DNA of 64,000 nucleotides from Azospirillum sp. TSH100 (GCF_004923295.1 NZ_CP039634.1:2074001-2138000); one strand, 5' to 3'. Counted from the first letter of the stretch, positions 43,618 to 54,497 are shown. Numbers and translations are program-made. The notes: a model not told the origin generated them from the letters alone.

Positions 43618-45201
43618 TTGATTCGCATACCCAACTTCGAACCCGCCACGCGCGGCGCCGTGGCCGAGGCCCGGCCTCGCAAGGCGGGCGTCCGGCCGCT
43701 GGTCGCCGCCATCGTCTGGGGCATGACATCGCTCATGGCCGGCGGTGCGGTGATGGGCGGCTTCGCCGCTGCGCCGGCCCAGGCCCAGGCTGCCACGCCG
43801 AATCGCAATGCGCCCGGCAGCTTCGCCGATCTGGCGGAAAAGCTGCTGCCGGCGGTCGTCAACATCTCCACCAGCCAGAACGCGCCGCAGCGTCCGCAGG
43901 GCCAGCGGCCGGAGATCCCGCAATTCCCGCCGGGTTCGCCCTTCGAGGATTTCTTCCGGGACTTCTTCGACCGCCAGCAACAGCAGGACCAGCCGCAGCG
44001 CAAGGCGACGTCGCTCGGCTCCGGCTTCATCATCGACGCCAAGAACGGCTACGTGGTCACCAACAACCACGTCGTTCAGGACGCCGACGAGATCACCGTC
44101 ATCCTGCAGGACGACACCAACATCAAGGCGGAGCTGGTCGGCAAGGACAGCAAGACCGACCTCGCCCTGCTGAAGATCAAGACCAGCCACCCGCTGGTCG
44201 CCGTTCCATTCGGCGACAGCGACGCCATGCGCGTCGGCGACTGGGTGCTGGCCATCGGCAACCCGTTCGGTCTCGGCGGCTCGGTCACTGCCGGCATCAT
44301 CTCGGCACGCCAGCGCAACATCGATGCCGGACCGTATGACGACTTCCTCCAGACCGACGCCTCGATCAATCGCGGCAATTCCGGCGGCCCGATGTTCAAC
44401 CTGAACGGCGAGGTCATCGGCATCAATACCGCCATCTTCTCGCCGTCGGGCGGGTCGGTCGGCATCGGTTTCGCCATTCCGTCCAACCTCGCCAAGCAGG
44501 TGGTGGCGCAGCTGAAGGACTATGGCAAGACCCGCCGGGGCTGGCTGGGCGTGCGCATCCAGGCAGTGACGCCGGAGATCGCCGAGAGCCTGGGTTTGCC
44601 CAACCACAAGGGCGCGCTGGTCGCCTCCGTCACCCCGGACGGCCCGGCCGCCAAGGGCGGCATCCAGGCCGGCGACGTGGTGACCAAGTTCGACGGCAAG
44701 GAAATCGACGAGATGCGCCGCCTGCCGCGCGTCGTCGCCGAGACCGGCATCGACAAGGCCGTTCCGGTCGAGGTGTGGCGCAAGGGCAAGGCGCAGACCG
44801 TCCAAGTCAAGGTCGGCGAGCTTGAAGCCGCCGAGGAGCAGGGCCTGCTCGCCGCCGGTCCGGACGAGAAGCAGCAGCCGAAGGACAAGGCTCCGGCCCA
44901 GAAGCCGACTGAATCGCTCGGCATGAAGCTGACCTCCATCACGCCGGAACTGCGCCAGCAGTACGAGATCAAGCCTGATATGAAGGGCGTGGTCATCACC
45001 GACGTGGCGGGCAACTCGACCGCGGCGGAAAAGGGCCTGCGCGCCGGCGACGTCATCATCGAAGTCGGCCAGGAAGAGGTCCGCAAGCCCGAGGACGTGA
45101 CCGCCAAGGTCCAGAAGGCCAAGGAGCAGAGCAAGAAGTCCGTCCTGCTGCTGGTTGACCGCAAGGGTGATCTGCGCTTCGTGGCGATCCCGCTCAGTTG
45201 A
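43618..45201 (+). CDS. degP: Periplasmic serine protease DegP/HtrA (Do family)
   Basis: A 527-residue protease/chaperone. The N-terminal TM or uncleaved signal (about 25-55) ends at APAQAQA. The trypsin-like domain has His151 in TNNHVV, Asp181 in KTDLALL and Ser255 in NRGNSGGP. A Q-rich LA loop (RQQQQDQPQRK) precedes the active site. Two PDZ domains follow (RRGWLGVRIQAVTPEIAESLGL and PELRQQYEIKPDMKGVVIT). Start is TTG 43618, supported by GGGAGAG immediately upstream; an upstream in-frame ATG at 43522 lacks an SD. The stress-protease role and hflKC neighbourhood fit an envelope quality-control cluster. Confidence 0.94.
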   Translation: MIRIPNFEPATRGAVAEARPRKAGVRPLVAAIVWGMTSLMAGGAVMGGFAAAPAQAQAATPNRNAPGSFADLAEKLLPAVVNISTSQNAPQRPQGQRPEIPQFPPGSPFEDFFRDFFDRQQQQDQPQRKATSLGSGFIIDAKNGYVVTNNHVVQDADEITVILQDDTNIKAELVGKDSKTDLALLKIKTSHPLVAVPFGDSDAMRVGDWVLAIGNPFGLGGSVTAGIISARQRNIDAGPYDDFLQTDASINRGNSGGPMFNLNGEVIGINTAIFSPSGGSVGIGFAIPSNLAKQVVAQLKDYGKTRRGWLGVRIQAVTPEIAESLGLPNHKGALVASVTPDGPAAKGGIQAGDVVTKFDGKEIDEMRRLPRVVAETGIDKAVPVEVWRKGKAQTVQVKVGELEAAEEQGLLAAGPDEKQQPKDKAPAQKPTESLGMKLTSITPELRQQYEIKPDMKGVVITDVAGNSTAAEKGLRAGDVIIEVGQEEVRKPEDVTAKVQKAKEQSKKSVLLLVDRKGDLRFVAIPLS

Positions 45202-45222
45202 TCGCGCGCCGGTAACGAACAG

Positions 45223-45255
45223 GGGCGTCGGCGGGAGACCGCCGGCGCCCTTTTT
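45223..45255 (+). terminator. degP intrinsic terminator
   Basis: A 12-bp stem (45223-45234 with 45239-45250, one G-T pair) with GAGA loop, followed by TTTTT. Confidence 0.85.
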
Positions 45256-45288
45256 GTTTGCCGGCGGCGGGAGCCGGAGATTGGACGC

Positions 45289-45462
45289 CTACGCACCGTC
45301 CATCAGCATCGCCAGTGCGACGGCGCCGGCCAGCAGGGCACAGAGCATGGCGACAATGGCGAGGCTGCGCAGATACTGGCGGAACTCGCCCTGCTTCCAG
45401 GCGCTGCGCCCCAGCAGCACCAGATAGCCCGCCATCGCGGCGACGATGATCTGCCAGCCCAT
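45289..45462 (-). CDS. Small two-helix membrane protein
   Basis: A 57-residue protein with two hydrophobic helices (about 3-20 and 33-54) joined by a polar loop RSAWKQGEFRQYLR. The start at ATG 45462 is supported by GAGGA at good spacing. The open frame extends to 45585, but that part reads as unrelated Arg-rich sequence. It is convergent with degP across a terminator. Function unknown; the helical hairpin resembles small alphaproteobacterial inner-membrane proteins. Confidence 0.6.
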   Translation of the reverse strand: MGWQIIVAAMAGYLVLLGRSAWKQGEFRQYLRSLAIVAMLCALLAGAVALAMLMDGA

Positions 45463-45985
45463 CCTGTCCTCGTCCTGTTTCCGCCGGGCGCGGAAGCCGG
45501 CAGAGATGCACATGCGCGGCCTGGAGGCGTCAAGTCCAAGCCGATAGCCGCGAGCATTTCTATATCGAAAGTGCAGGCTCTCCATTCGGGTTATCTGATG
45601 GCATCACCCCACTGGCGACAGTCAGTGCAACTCGATGTGAGAAAAATGCGGCATCTCTCGCTTATGAGATGGTCCTATACGCAAATAAGTAGTGGTTAAC
45701 AAAACAGTTAATTCCTTTGTGCAGAGTAATGTTCGCTGCTGTGATATCTTTGGATCTGGAAATCTTGGGGAGGCTTTGCGCATATGCCCAATGCGTTCTT
45801 CTTTTAACTCCGGAGAGTGGTACCGTAGGACACGACACGGGGGTAACCTCCCCCTAAATAACGGCCTGCCGAAGCTATCGAGGGGTAATCGCCGAATCGC
45901 CAAAGCGTCGGGACCTTCCTCTGTACAACGGCCTCCACCCTGGCCACGACGTCATGACGATCGACCAAAATTGCGGGAGCGGACG
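45463..45985. other. AT-rich intergenic region before LuxR-type regulator
   Basis: A gap of about 520 bp with clearly lower GC at 45640-45790. It contains the close repeat GTTAAC/GTTAATT near 45695 and possible promoter elements, but no confident one. Both strands have short open frames, none with a convincing start or conserved motif. A long 5' leader or several regulator sites for the gene at 45986 would fit. Confidence 0.45.
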
Positions 45986-46675
45986 ATGGACTCAGTGCGC
46001 GCATTTCTAATCGACTCGAACAAGCTGTTTCGCGAGGGGCTGAAGCGCCTGCTCGACGATTCGCCCTTCCAAATCGTTGCCGAGGCGGGAAACCTGCGGG
46101 AGGCGCTGGGGTCGGTTGAAAACGGCTTGCGGCCGCAGCTGGTTCTTCTGGACCTGCAGAATGGCGGCGACGAGGAAGCCGACGGGATGCGCCGCCTGCG
46201 CGCCCTTCTGCCGGAAACCCGCATGGTCATCCTGACCAGCGATCTGTGCACCCGCCGCCTCGCCAATGCGCTGGAGGCCGGTGCCGACGGCTACCTGATG
46301 AAGGATCTGTCGTCCGACGCGCTGGCCCAGTCGCTGAAGCTGGTGATGATGGGCGAGAAGGTGTTCCCGACCCATCTGGCGGCTCTGCTGATCTCCGGCC
46401 GCGTCAACGGCAACGGCACCGAAATGCCGGTGTCGCGCAAGGGCCTGTCGCAGCGCGAGGTGCAGATCCTGCGCTGCCTGCTGAACGGCGACAGCAACAA
46501 GATGATTGCCAACCACCTGAACATCACGGAAGCCACCGTGAAGGTTCACCTGAAAAGCCTGCTGCGCAAGATCAACGCCTCCAACCGCACCCAGGCCGCC
46601 ATCTGGGCGCTGAACAACGGCATCGGCGGCGAACTGGCCGGCGCCAACGTCGTCGCCGCGGCGGCGAACCAGTAA
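45986..46675 (+). CDS. NarL/LuxR-type response regulator
   Basis: A 229-residue regulator with an N-terminal receiver (RAFLIDSNKLFREGLKRLL, phospho-Asp in LVLLDLQNGGD, Lys in GYLMKDLSSD) and a C-terminal LuxR helix-turn-helix (GLSQREVQILRCLLNGDSNKMIANHLNITEATVKVHLKSLLRKINASNRTQAAIWA). The acidic pocket is reduced (IDSN in place of DD), so phosphorylation may be weak. ATG at 45986 has GGGAG seven bases upstream; a 98-codon upstream extension is open but AT-rich and not family-like. The cognate kinase is not adjacent. Confidence 0.9.
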   Translation: MDSVRAFLIDSNKLFREGLKRLLDDSPFQIVAEAGNLREALGSVENGLRPQLVLLDLQNGGDEEADGMRRLRALLPETRMVILTSDLCTRRLANALEAGADGYLMKDLSSDALAQSLKLVMMGEKVFPTHLAALLISGRVNGNGTEMPVSRKGLSQREVQILRCLLNGDSNKMIANHLNITEATVKVHLKSLLRKINASNRTQAAIWALNNGIGGELAGANVVAAAANQ

Positions 46676-46761
46676 CCTCAGCACCTGTCCATTGCCCCAT
46701 CCCCGCCTTGCCTGTTCACGGGTGAGGTGGGGGACGAGGCAGTCATTGCATGACATGAATT

Positions 46762-46788
46762 GCCCGCCTGAATGAAGGCGGGCTTTTT
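46762..46788 (+). terminator. Terminator of LuxR-type regulator gene
   Basis: GCCCGCCT (46762-46769), loop GAATGA, AGGCGGGC (46776-46783), then TTTTT. Confidence 0.85.
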
Positions 46789-46824
46789 CATGGGCTTATT
46801 TCATTGGATCAGAATAGCCTGGGA

Positions 46825-48225
46825 TCAGACTGGAAGCCGGATCACCGCACGCAGGCCGCCATAGGGGCTGTCGTCGAGCGTGATGTCGCCGCCATGGCTG
46901 CGCGCCACATCACGTGCGATGGTCAGACCGAGGCCTGAACCGCCGGTATCGAGATTGCGGCTGCTGTCGACGCGGAAGAAGGGCTTGAACACGTCGTCGC
47001 GCAGATAGGCGGGAATGCCGGGGCCATCGTCGTCCACCGTGATCTCGATCACGCCGTCCTTGCGTTCCGCCTTGACCCAGGCGGTACCGGCATGGCGACC
47101 TGCGTTGACCAGCAGGTTGGCGATGCAGCGGCGCACCGCGTTGGGACGCAAGGGCAGGGTCAGCCCCTCCGGTGCTGTCAGCGTCACCTCGGTGCCCTCA
47201 CGGCGGGCGCCGGCGGCGACTTCGTTCAGCAGGCGGGTCAAGTCGGTCGGTTGCACAGCCTCCGTCCCCTCGCCGCGAGCGAAGGCGAGATAGCCTTCGA
47301 TCATCTCCTCCATCTCGGCGACGTCGGCCTTCAGTTCCTCCACCTCCGGGTCGAGCTCGGGATCCCCGATCATGTCGAGCGCCAGCTTCATCCGGGTCAG
47401 CGGCGTGCGCAGGTCGTGGCTGACGCCGGCCAGCATTTCGGTGCGTTGGTTGATCTGACGTTGGATGCGCTCGCGCATCAGCAGGAAGGCCGACGCCGCC
47501 TGCCGCACCTCCGTCGCCCCTTCCATCTTGAAGTTGGAGACGTCGCGTCCCTTGCCGAGCGCGTCGGCGGCGATGGCCAGCCGCTTGATCGGCCGGATCT
47601 GGTTGCGCATGAACAGAATGGCGACCGCGAACAGCACGATGGCCGACCCGACCATCCACAGGATGAAGATGTAGCTGGTGGGGGTGAACAGCCGGCGTTC
47701 CGGCGACATCACCGACAGCACGCCGTCGGCCATCTGCACCCGGATCTCGTACCATTCATGGGCGACGCGGGTGTTGATGGTGAAGGGCCGGCCGACCCGA
47801 TCGTCCAGCGCCTTGCCCAGCGTGCGCTCCAGAAGGCCGCTCAATGCTCGGCGTTTGTCCGGCAACGTCTGGTCGGGCTCGACCGTCACGATCAGGTCGG
47901 TGGTGCGGGCGGCGGTGGCGAGCGTCCAGTCGCGCCCGTCCTGCGACGGGTCGCGCTCCAGCATGGCGATGACGGTGGCGATGTCGCCGGCAACGGCATA
48001 GGCCAGCCGGTTCGTCACCGTGTCCCAGTGGCGGTCGTAGAAGATCCAGGTCGCCACCGCCTGGGCCAGGATCACCGGCGTGACGATGATCAGCAAGGAG
48101 CGGCCGAACAGTGTGCGCGGCAGGAAGCGCTTGAGAAAGGGCGTGCGTCGTCGCCGTTCCGCACGGCGGGCCGCCGCCCGGCCGGCCGCGGCGCCATCGG
48201 CGCCGGCCTGTCCGCTCGCCGTCAC
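46825..48225 (-). CDS. EnvZ-like sensor histidine kinase
   Basis: A 466-residue inner-membrane kinase. It has an Ala/Arg-rich N-terminus, TM1 (about 42-62), a periplasmic loop of about 120 residues, TM2 (about 186-206), a HAMP domain (RNQIRPIKRLAIAADALGKG), HisKA with the phospho-His in AGVSHDLRTPLTRMKLAL, and HATPase_c (NLLVNAGRHAG, DDDGPGIPAYLRDDVFKPFFR, GSGLGLTIARDV). This is the EnvZ architecture. The GTG start at 48225 overlaps the stop of the response-regulator gene (GTGA), so kinase and regulator are co-translated. Confidence 0.92.
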   Translation of the reverse strand: MTASGQAGADGAAAGRAAARRAERRRRTPFLKRFLPRTLFGRSLLIIVTPVILAQAVATWIFYDRHWDTVTNRLAYAVAGDIATVIAMLERDPSQDGRDWTLATAARTTDLIVTVEPDQTLPDKRRALSGLLERTLGKALDDRVGRPFTINTRVAHEWYEIRVQMADGVLSVMSPERRLFTPTSYIFILWMVGSAIVLFAVAILFMRNQIRPIKRLAIAADALGKGRDVSNFKMEGATEVRQAASAFLLMRERIQRQINQRTEMLAGVSHDLRTPLTRMKLALDMIGDPELDPEVEELKADVAEMEEMIEGYLAFARGEGTEAVQPTDLTRLLNEVAAGARREGTEVTLTAPEGLTLPLRPNAVRRCIANLLVNAGRHAGTAWVKAERKDGVIEITVDDDGPGIPAYLRDDVFKPFFRVDSSRNLDTGGSGLGLTIARDVARSHGGDITLDDSPYGGLRAVIRLPV

Positions 48226-48923
48226 GGATCGGGCCTCAGCACATAGCCCTCGCCGCGGACCGTGTGGAGATAGCGGGGCTCGCGCGGATCGGCCTCGATC
48301 TTGCGGCGCAGGCGGGTGACCTGGACGTCGACGGTGCGGGCATTGCCGGCGACCTTGCTGCGTTCGGTCAGTTCGTCGCGGGTGAAGGTCACGCCGGGGG
48401 AGGCGGCGAGGATGCGCAGCAGGCTGGCTTCCGCCGTGGTCAGGCGGATCACCTCGTCACCCTGGCGCAACTCGTCGCGGTCGGGCAGGTAGGTGAGGGG
48501 GCCGAGGCGCACCGGGGCTGCCGGCGGAGCCGCCGGATCGGCCGGCCGGGCAGCCTGCCGGCGCAGGATGGAGTTGATGCGCAGCAGAAGCTCACGCGGG
48601 TTGAAGGGCTTGGCGAGATAGTCGTCGGCCCCGGCCTCCAGCCCGGCGATGCGGTCGTCCGGCTCGTCCCGGGCGGTCAGCAGCAGGATCGGCAGGTCGC
48701 GTTCGCGGCGCAGCGATTCGGTCAGCGACAGCCCCGATTCGCCCGGCATCATGATGTCGAGCACCAGCAAGTCGAAGGCCAATCCGCCCAGCTGCGCCCG
48801 CGCATCGGCGGCGTCACGGGCGGTGCTGACCAGAAAGCCGTTGCTGGCGAGATATTTGCGCAAGAGTTCGCGCAGGCGGGTGTCGTCGTCGACGACCAGG
48901 ATGTGGGGCTGATCTTCGGTCAT
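48222..48923 (-). CDS. OmpR/PetR-like response regulator
   Basis: A 233-residue regulator with a receiver (ILVVDDDTRLRELLRKYL, phospho-Asp in LLVLDIMMPGE, Lys in DYLAKPFNPREL) and an OmpR-type winged helix (TTAEASLLRILAASPGVTFTRDEL, RTVDVQVTRLRRKIE, GEGYVLRPD). The position beside a MarR gene and upstream of an EnvZ-like kinase resembles alphaproteobacterial petR loci, where PetR and PetP affect cytochrome bc1 synthesis in Rhodobacter. ATG at 48923 is chosen by family start; the SD is weak. Confidence 0.9.
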   Translation of the reverse strand: MTEDQPHILVVDDDTRLRELLRKYLASNGFLVSTARDAADARAQLGGLAFDLLVLDIMMPGESGLSLTESLRRERDLPILLLTARDEPDDRIAGLEAGADDYLAKPFNPRELLLRINSILRRQAARPADPAAPPAAPVRLGPLTYLPDRDELRQGDEVIRLTTAEASLLRILAASPGVTFTRDELTERSKVAGNARTVDVQVTRLRRKIEADPREPRYLHTVRGEGYVLRPDP

Positions 48924-49092
48924 GGCGGGACTATAACGCGGCTCCCCGCAATGGACATAGAGGCGCCATGGGGGACTTATCCTGGGTATGCATGGCGGGC
49001 AGGCGTGTAAGCGCTTGGCCGTTTCGGCCCTGATCCGTGTTAGTCTCCATATGCCCTCCGCTGAGGGCCGAGAGACACGAGGAGCGATCACG

Positions 49093-49338
49093 ATGGCCTA
49101 TGACCACAGGTCCAACGACCCCAGGGACCTGGACGCCCAAGACCTCGCCGAAATGACCCGCGCCTTCCTGGCTAAGGGCGGGAACATTGTCCAATGCCCG
49201 CCGGGCGCTTCTGAAAACGTGGTGTATCGCAAGGGCGGTTTCCGCCGCCGCAATCCCAACGATGCGAAGGCCGCCGCGGAGAAGCCGGCCGACGCGACCG
49301 CAGCCTCTCCGGCAACAACCGAATCGAAAACCGGCTGA
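49093..49338 (+). CDS. Small conserved hypothetical protein
   Basis: An 81-residue basic protein: acidic N-terminus (DPRDLDAQDLAEMTRAFLAKGG), core NIVQCPPGASENVVYRKGGFRRRNPND, then an Ala/Thr-rich disordered tail. The core looks conserved and positively charged, consistent with nucleic-acid or regulator binding, but I know no function. ATG at 49093 has GAGGAG nine bases upstream, a good SD. It sits between the petR-like and petP-like genes, divergent from the former and convergent with the latter. Confidence 0.65.
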   Translation: MAYDHRSNDPRDLDAQDLAEMTRAFLAKGGNIVQCPPGASENVVYRKGGFRRRNPNDAKAAAEKPADATAASPATTESKTG

Positions 49339-49374
49339 TCCGGTTCGGCGTTCTGACGTTCAGCGGCCAATCGT

Positions 49375-49887
49375 TCAGCGTTTGACGGCAAGACGGGCAG
49401 GGGGAACGGGCGGAGCGAACTTCGCCCGGTCCTCCTCGTCTAGCATGCCCATCATGACCTTGCGGAATCCTTCCACCGCCTCGGCCCCTGCCATGCGATA
49501 GGCACGGGCGATGCGCTGTCGTTGGGTTTCCGACAGCTGGCGTTCCAGCTCCACACCCTTTTCCGTCAGCTCCAGCAGACGCTGCCGCCGGTCGCGGGCG
49601 CCGGTCTGCTGGTCGATGAAGCCCTGGCGCACCAGTTCGCCCAGCACGCGCGACAGGCTCTGCTTGGTGATCTTCAGGATCGCCAGCAGTTCCGACACCG
49701 TGATCCTGGGATACCGGCCGACGAAGTAGATCACGCGGTGATGCGCCCGGCCGAAGCCGATCTCCGCCAGAATTTCGTCCGGTTCGGCGGTGAATTCGCG
49801 ATAGGCGTAGAAAAGCAGCTCCATCCCGGTGCGGAGTTCCTCCTCGCGGAGGAAGAGCTGGTTCACGCCCGCTTTAAGGTCAGCCAT
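49375..49887 (-). CDS. MarR-family regulator (PetP-like)
   Basis: A 170-residue winged-helix regulator: N-terminal helix (LRTGMELLFYAYREF), recognition region (ITVSELLAILKITKQSLSRVLGELVRQGFIDQQ), wing (GARDRRQRLLELTEKG), then a C-terminal helical tail with FRKVMMGMLDEED. The K-Q-S-L-S-R recognition helix and proximity to an OmpR-type regulator suggest PetP. A near-perfect palindrome lies 22 bp upstream of the ATG, as expected for autoregulation. Confidence 0.87.
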   Translation of the reverse strand: MADLKAGVNQLFLREEELRTGMELLFYAYREFTAEPDEILAEIGFGRAHHRVIYFVGRYPRITVSELLAILKITKQSLSRVLGELVRQGFIDQQTGARDRRQRLLELTEKGVELERQLSETQRQRIARAYRMAGAEAVEGFRKVMMGMLDEEDRAKFAPPVPPARLAVKR

Positions 49888-49908
49888 GGCGACGCGGTTG
49901 GTTCGATT

Positions 49909-49924
49909 TGTTCTAATTAGGACA
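49909..49924. promoter_or_regulatory. Candidate MarR operator
   Basis: TGTTCTAATTAGGACA is a 16-bp near-perfect dyad around CTAATTAG (one mismatched pair), 22 bp before the marR start. AT-rich cores of this kind are typical MarR-family binding sites. Confidence 0.55.
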
Positions 49925-50000
49925 GCAACTCAGACATAAACAATCGTACGCCCGGTTACAAGGACAAGCTCATTCCCGCAATCGGCTTTTCCCCCGCGCC

Positions 50001-50957
50001 TCAGGCGCTGCCGATCAGGATGCCGGTGCCGAAAACCAGCAGCCCGCCGACCACCACCTGGAAGGCGGCCGACAGCAGCGGCGTGTCCATGTAGCGGTTG
50101 CGGATCCAGGCGATGATCGCCAGTTCGACCACCACCACCGCAATGGCGACGGCGGTCGCCGTCCAGAAATGCGGGATCAGGTAGGGCAGGGCGTGGCCCA
50201 GCCCGCCCAGTGTGGTCATGGCGCCGCAGACCAGCCCGCGCAGCCACGGGCTGCCGCGCCCGGTCAGCGACCCGTTGTCCGACAGCGCCTCGGCGAAGCC
50301 CATCGAGATGCCGGCACCGATGGAGGCGGCGAGGCCGACCAGGAAGGTCTCGTGGCTGTCCTGGGTGGCGAAGGCGGCGGCGAACAGCGGGGCGAGGGTG
50401 GAGACCGACCCGTCCATCAGCCCGGCCAGACCCGGCTGCACCACCTGGAGCAGGAACAGGCGGCGTTCCGATTCGTGTTCCTGCTCGCGCACCTGCGGGG
50501 ACACGTATTTGGCCTCAAGCCGTTCCGCCTTGGCCTCGTGCCGCCGCTCCTCCTCGGCCAGATCGCCCAGCAGCTGGCGGATGGCGGCGTCCTGGGATCG
50601 CTGGGCGGCGCGATTGTAAAAGCGCTTGGTCTCCGCCTCCATCAGTTCGGCCTGCCGGCGGACGGTGTCGAGCCCCAGCGGACGGGTCAGCCAGACCGGC
50701 TTGCGTTCGACGAACCCCTTTACGTCCTGGCGGCGGATCAGCGGAATGTGGTCGCCGAAGCGCTGGCGGAACAGCTCCAGCAGCCGGTGCCGGTGTCCGC
50801 TTTCCTCCGACGCCATGGCGCGGAACAGCTTGGCCGTGTCGGGGTAGTTGTCGGTCAGGGCATGGGCGAACTCGTCATAGATGCGGCTGTCCTCCTCCTC
50901 CAGGGCGATGGCGAGCGCCAGCAGTTCCTTTTCCGTCAGGTCCGAAAAGTTCTTCAT
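50001..50957 (-). CDS. mbfA: Membrane-bound ferritin-like protein MbfA (ferritin-VIT fusion)
   Basis: A 318-residue protein. It has a ferritin/rubrerythrin-like domain (1-150, diiron Glu/His in LALEEEDSRIYDEFA, ASEESGHRHRLLEL, MEAETKRFYNRAA, LAEEERRHEAKAERLE) fused to a VIT1-type membrane domain (about 170-318, five helices with PGLAGLMDGSVSTLAPLFAAAFA and GISMGFAEALSDNG). MbfA exports iron in rhizobia and Agrobacterium and is controlled there by Irr. ATG at 50957 has AAGG nine bases upstream. It is divergent from tpiA. Confidence 0.92.
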   Translation of the reverse strand: MKNFSDLTEKELLALAIALEEEDSRIYDEFAHALTDNYPDTAKLFRAMASEESGHRHRLLELFRQRFGDHIPLIRRQDVKGFVERKPVWLTRPLGLDTVRRQAELMEAETKRFYNRAAQRSQDAAIRQLLGDLAEEERRHEAKAERLEAKYVSPQVREQEHESERRLFLLQVVQPGLAGLMDGSVSTLAPLFAAAFATQDSHETFLVGLAASIGAGISMGFAEALSDNGSLTGRGSPWLRGLVCGAMTTLGGLGHALPYLIPHFWTATAVAIAVVVVELAIIAWIRNRYMDTPLLSAAFQVVVGGLLVFGTGILIGSA

Positions 50958-51236
50958 GGGTCAGGCCTTCGCCGCAGGGAGATGGTGCGTTGCGAATGAT
51001 GCTATTCCGGACAGGGGTATCCGCAACATGGCACTTCGTCTGATGGGGGTCCGCCATGGGGCCGATCGGCCTCCGCCCTGGGGCTGCTACAAGATGTCTC
51101 TTATGGCTGTCGGCGGCGCGATGCGCCGGTCGGGTGAGTGGAAATTCGCCGTCGGGCTTGCTATGGCCTTTGATCACGAGAGGCCAAGAACGTTCCGCAA
51201 GTTCCCTTATAAAGCCGAGACAAGAAGGAAACGACC

Positions 51237-51992
51237 ATGACCGCCAACCGGAAGCTGATCGCCGGAAACTGGAAGATGAACGGGTTGAAGGCCGACGGGC
51301 TGGATCTCGCCTCCGACCTCGCCGGTCGGCTGAAGGGCGCCGGGCCGGTCGCCTTCGACATGCTGGTCTGCCCGCCCTTCCCGCTGCTGTTCCCGGTGGG
51401 CGAGGCGATCGCCGACAGCCCACTGGCGCTGGGCGGCCAGGATTGCGCGCCCAAGACCTCCGGCGCCCACACCGGCGACGTGGCGCCGACCATGCTGAAG
51501 GATGCCGGCTGCCGCTTCGTCATCCTCGGCCATTCGGAGCGCCGCGCCGACCACGGCGAGAGTGACGCCGTGGTGAACGCCAAGGCGGTGGCCGCCCACA
51601 AGGAGGGCCTCGTCGCCATCATCTGCGTCGGCGAGACCGAGACGCAGCGCGACGCCGGCCAGGCCGACGCCGTGGTGTCGGGCCAGCTGGCCGGTTCCAT
51701 CCCCGCCGGCGCGACTGCCGAGAACACCGTCATCGCCTATGAGCCGGTTTGGGCGATCGGCACCGGCAAGACCGCGACTCCGGACGACGTGAAGGCGATG
51801 CACGCCCACATCCGCGCCGAACTGGACGGCAAGATCGCCGAATCCGCCAAGGTCCGCATCCTCTACGGCGGTTCGGTGAAGCCGAACAACGCGGCGGAGT
51901 TGATGGCGGTGGAGAATGTCGACGGCGCGCTGGTCGGCGGCGCTTCGCTGAAGGCCGACGATTTCTGGGCCATCGCCACCGCCTGCCGCTGA
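51237..51992 (+). CDS. tpiA: Triosephosphate isomerase
   Basis: A 251-residue TIM barrel interconverting dihydroxyacetone phosphate and glyceraldehyde 3-phosphate. Catalytic residues are visible: Lys13 in AGNWKMNG, His99 in ILGHSERR and Glu169 in [11 protein letters not shown]. The phosphate loop reads [17 protein letters not shown] precedes the ATG at 51237. It begins the conserved alphaproteobacterial run tpiA-secG-pyrG. Confidence 0.97.
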   Translation: MTANRKLIAGNWKMNGLKADGLDLASDLAGRLKGAGPVAFDMLVCPPFPLLFPVGEAIADSPLALGGQDCAPKTSGAHTGDVAPTMLKDAGCRFVILGHSERRADHGESDAVVNAKAVAAHKEGLVAIICVGETETQRDAGQADAVVSGQLAGSIPAGATAENTVIAYEPVWAIGTGKTATPDDVKAMHAHIRAELDGKIAESAKVRILYGGSVKPNNAAELMAVENVDGALVGGASLKADDFWAIATACR

Positions 51993-52158
51993 TACGCCAC
52001 GCCGGTGTCAGCCATGCCGCCAACGGATATGGCATGGGTATTTTGGCGCTGGCATATCGCGTGGTGGCGCGGTACAAACAGTGGGCGCGCGCCACGGGCC
52101 CTTAAGACGGCCTGTGGCGCGCTATTCGATTTTTGGGATGGTGTGGGGTGAGCATCGC

Positions 52159-52491
52159 ATGGAATCGGTGATTCTGGTCATTCACCTGCTGATCGCCGTC
52201 GGGCTGGTCGGTGTGATTCTGATCCAGCGGTCGGAAGGCGGCGGGCTCGGCATCGGCGGCGGCACCATGGGCGGCATGATGAGCACCCGTGGCACGGCCA
52301 ATCTGCTGACGCGGACCACCGGCATTCTGGCGGGCTGCTTCTTCGCCACCAGCATCGTGCTGGCGATTCTGGCCGGCGGTCATTCGCGCCCGGCCTCGAT
52401 CATCGACACGCTGCCGGCCTCTCCGGTGGCTCCGGCCCAGCCGGCTGCCCCGGCCGCTCCGGCCCAACCCGCGCCGCCGGTGTCCCAGTAA
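52159..52491 (+). CDS. secG: Preprotein translocase subunit SecG
   Basis: A 110-residue SecG with two TM helices (about 3-23 and 57-77) and the conserved loop QRSEGGGLGIGGGTMGGMMSTRGTANLLTRTT. The tail is a Pro/Ala-rich stretch (SPVAPAQPAAPAAP), a common alphaproteobacterial extension. It stabilises SecYE during protein export. ATG at 52159 with GGTGA upstream. A good terminator separates it from pyrG. Confidence 0.95.
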   Translation: MESVILVIHLLIAVGLVGVILIQRSEGGGLGIGGGTMGGMMSTRGTANLLTRTTGILAGCFFATSIVLAILAGGHSRPASIIDTLPASPVAPAQPAAPAAPAQPAPPVSQ

Positions 52492-52529
52492 CGGGACAGT
52501 TCCAAGCGCACGGGTACGAAGCGGACAGC

Positions 52530-52563
52530 GAGGCGGCCTCCCCGAAGCCGCCTCTTTCTTTTG
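52530..52563 (+). terminator. secG terminator
   Basis: GAGGCGGC (52530-52537) pairs with GCCGCCTC (52547-52554), followed by TTTCTTTTG. Confidence 0.8.
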
Positions 52564-52617
52564 AGGGCCGACGACCGAGACACGAGGTTTCGGCGCCGAC
52601 CTTTCGGGGGACGTTGA

Positions 52618-54327
<1,710 letters not shown>

Positions 54328-54362
54328 GCAGTCAGGCATCGCGCAAACCACCGCATCGAAAG

Positions 54363-54391
54363 AGCCCCGCCCCCAAAAGGCGGGGCTTTTT
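54363..54391 (+). terminator. pyrG terminator
   Basis: AGCCCCGCC (54363-54371), loop CCCAAAA, GGCGGGGCT (54379-54387), then TTTT. Confidence 0.88.
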
Positions 54392-54497
54392 CATGCCTGC
54401 AACCTTCCCCATACGTCACCTTTCTTGCGCGTCCGGCACCCTTGTGCGACGATCAGCGGAAAATCGCATAAACAAACAATCAGATCGGGGAAGGACC

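Noticed and set aside
45622-45903. 93-codon minus-strand ORF in the AT-rich region before the LuxR-type gene
   Set aside because: Codon usage is unlike neighbours, there is no SD, and the sequence has no family-like pattern.
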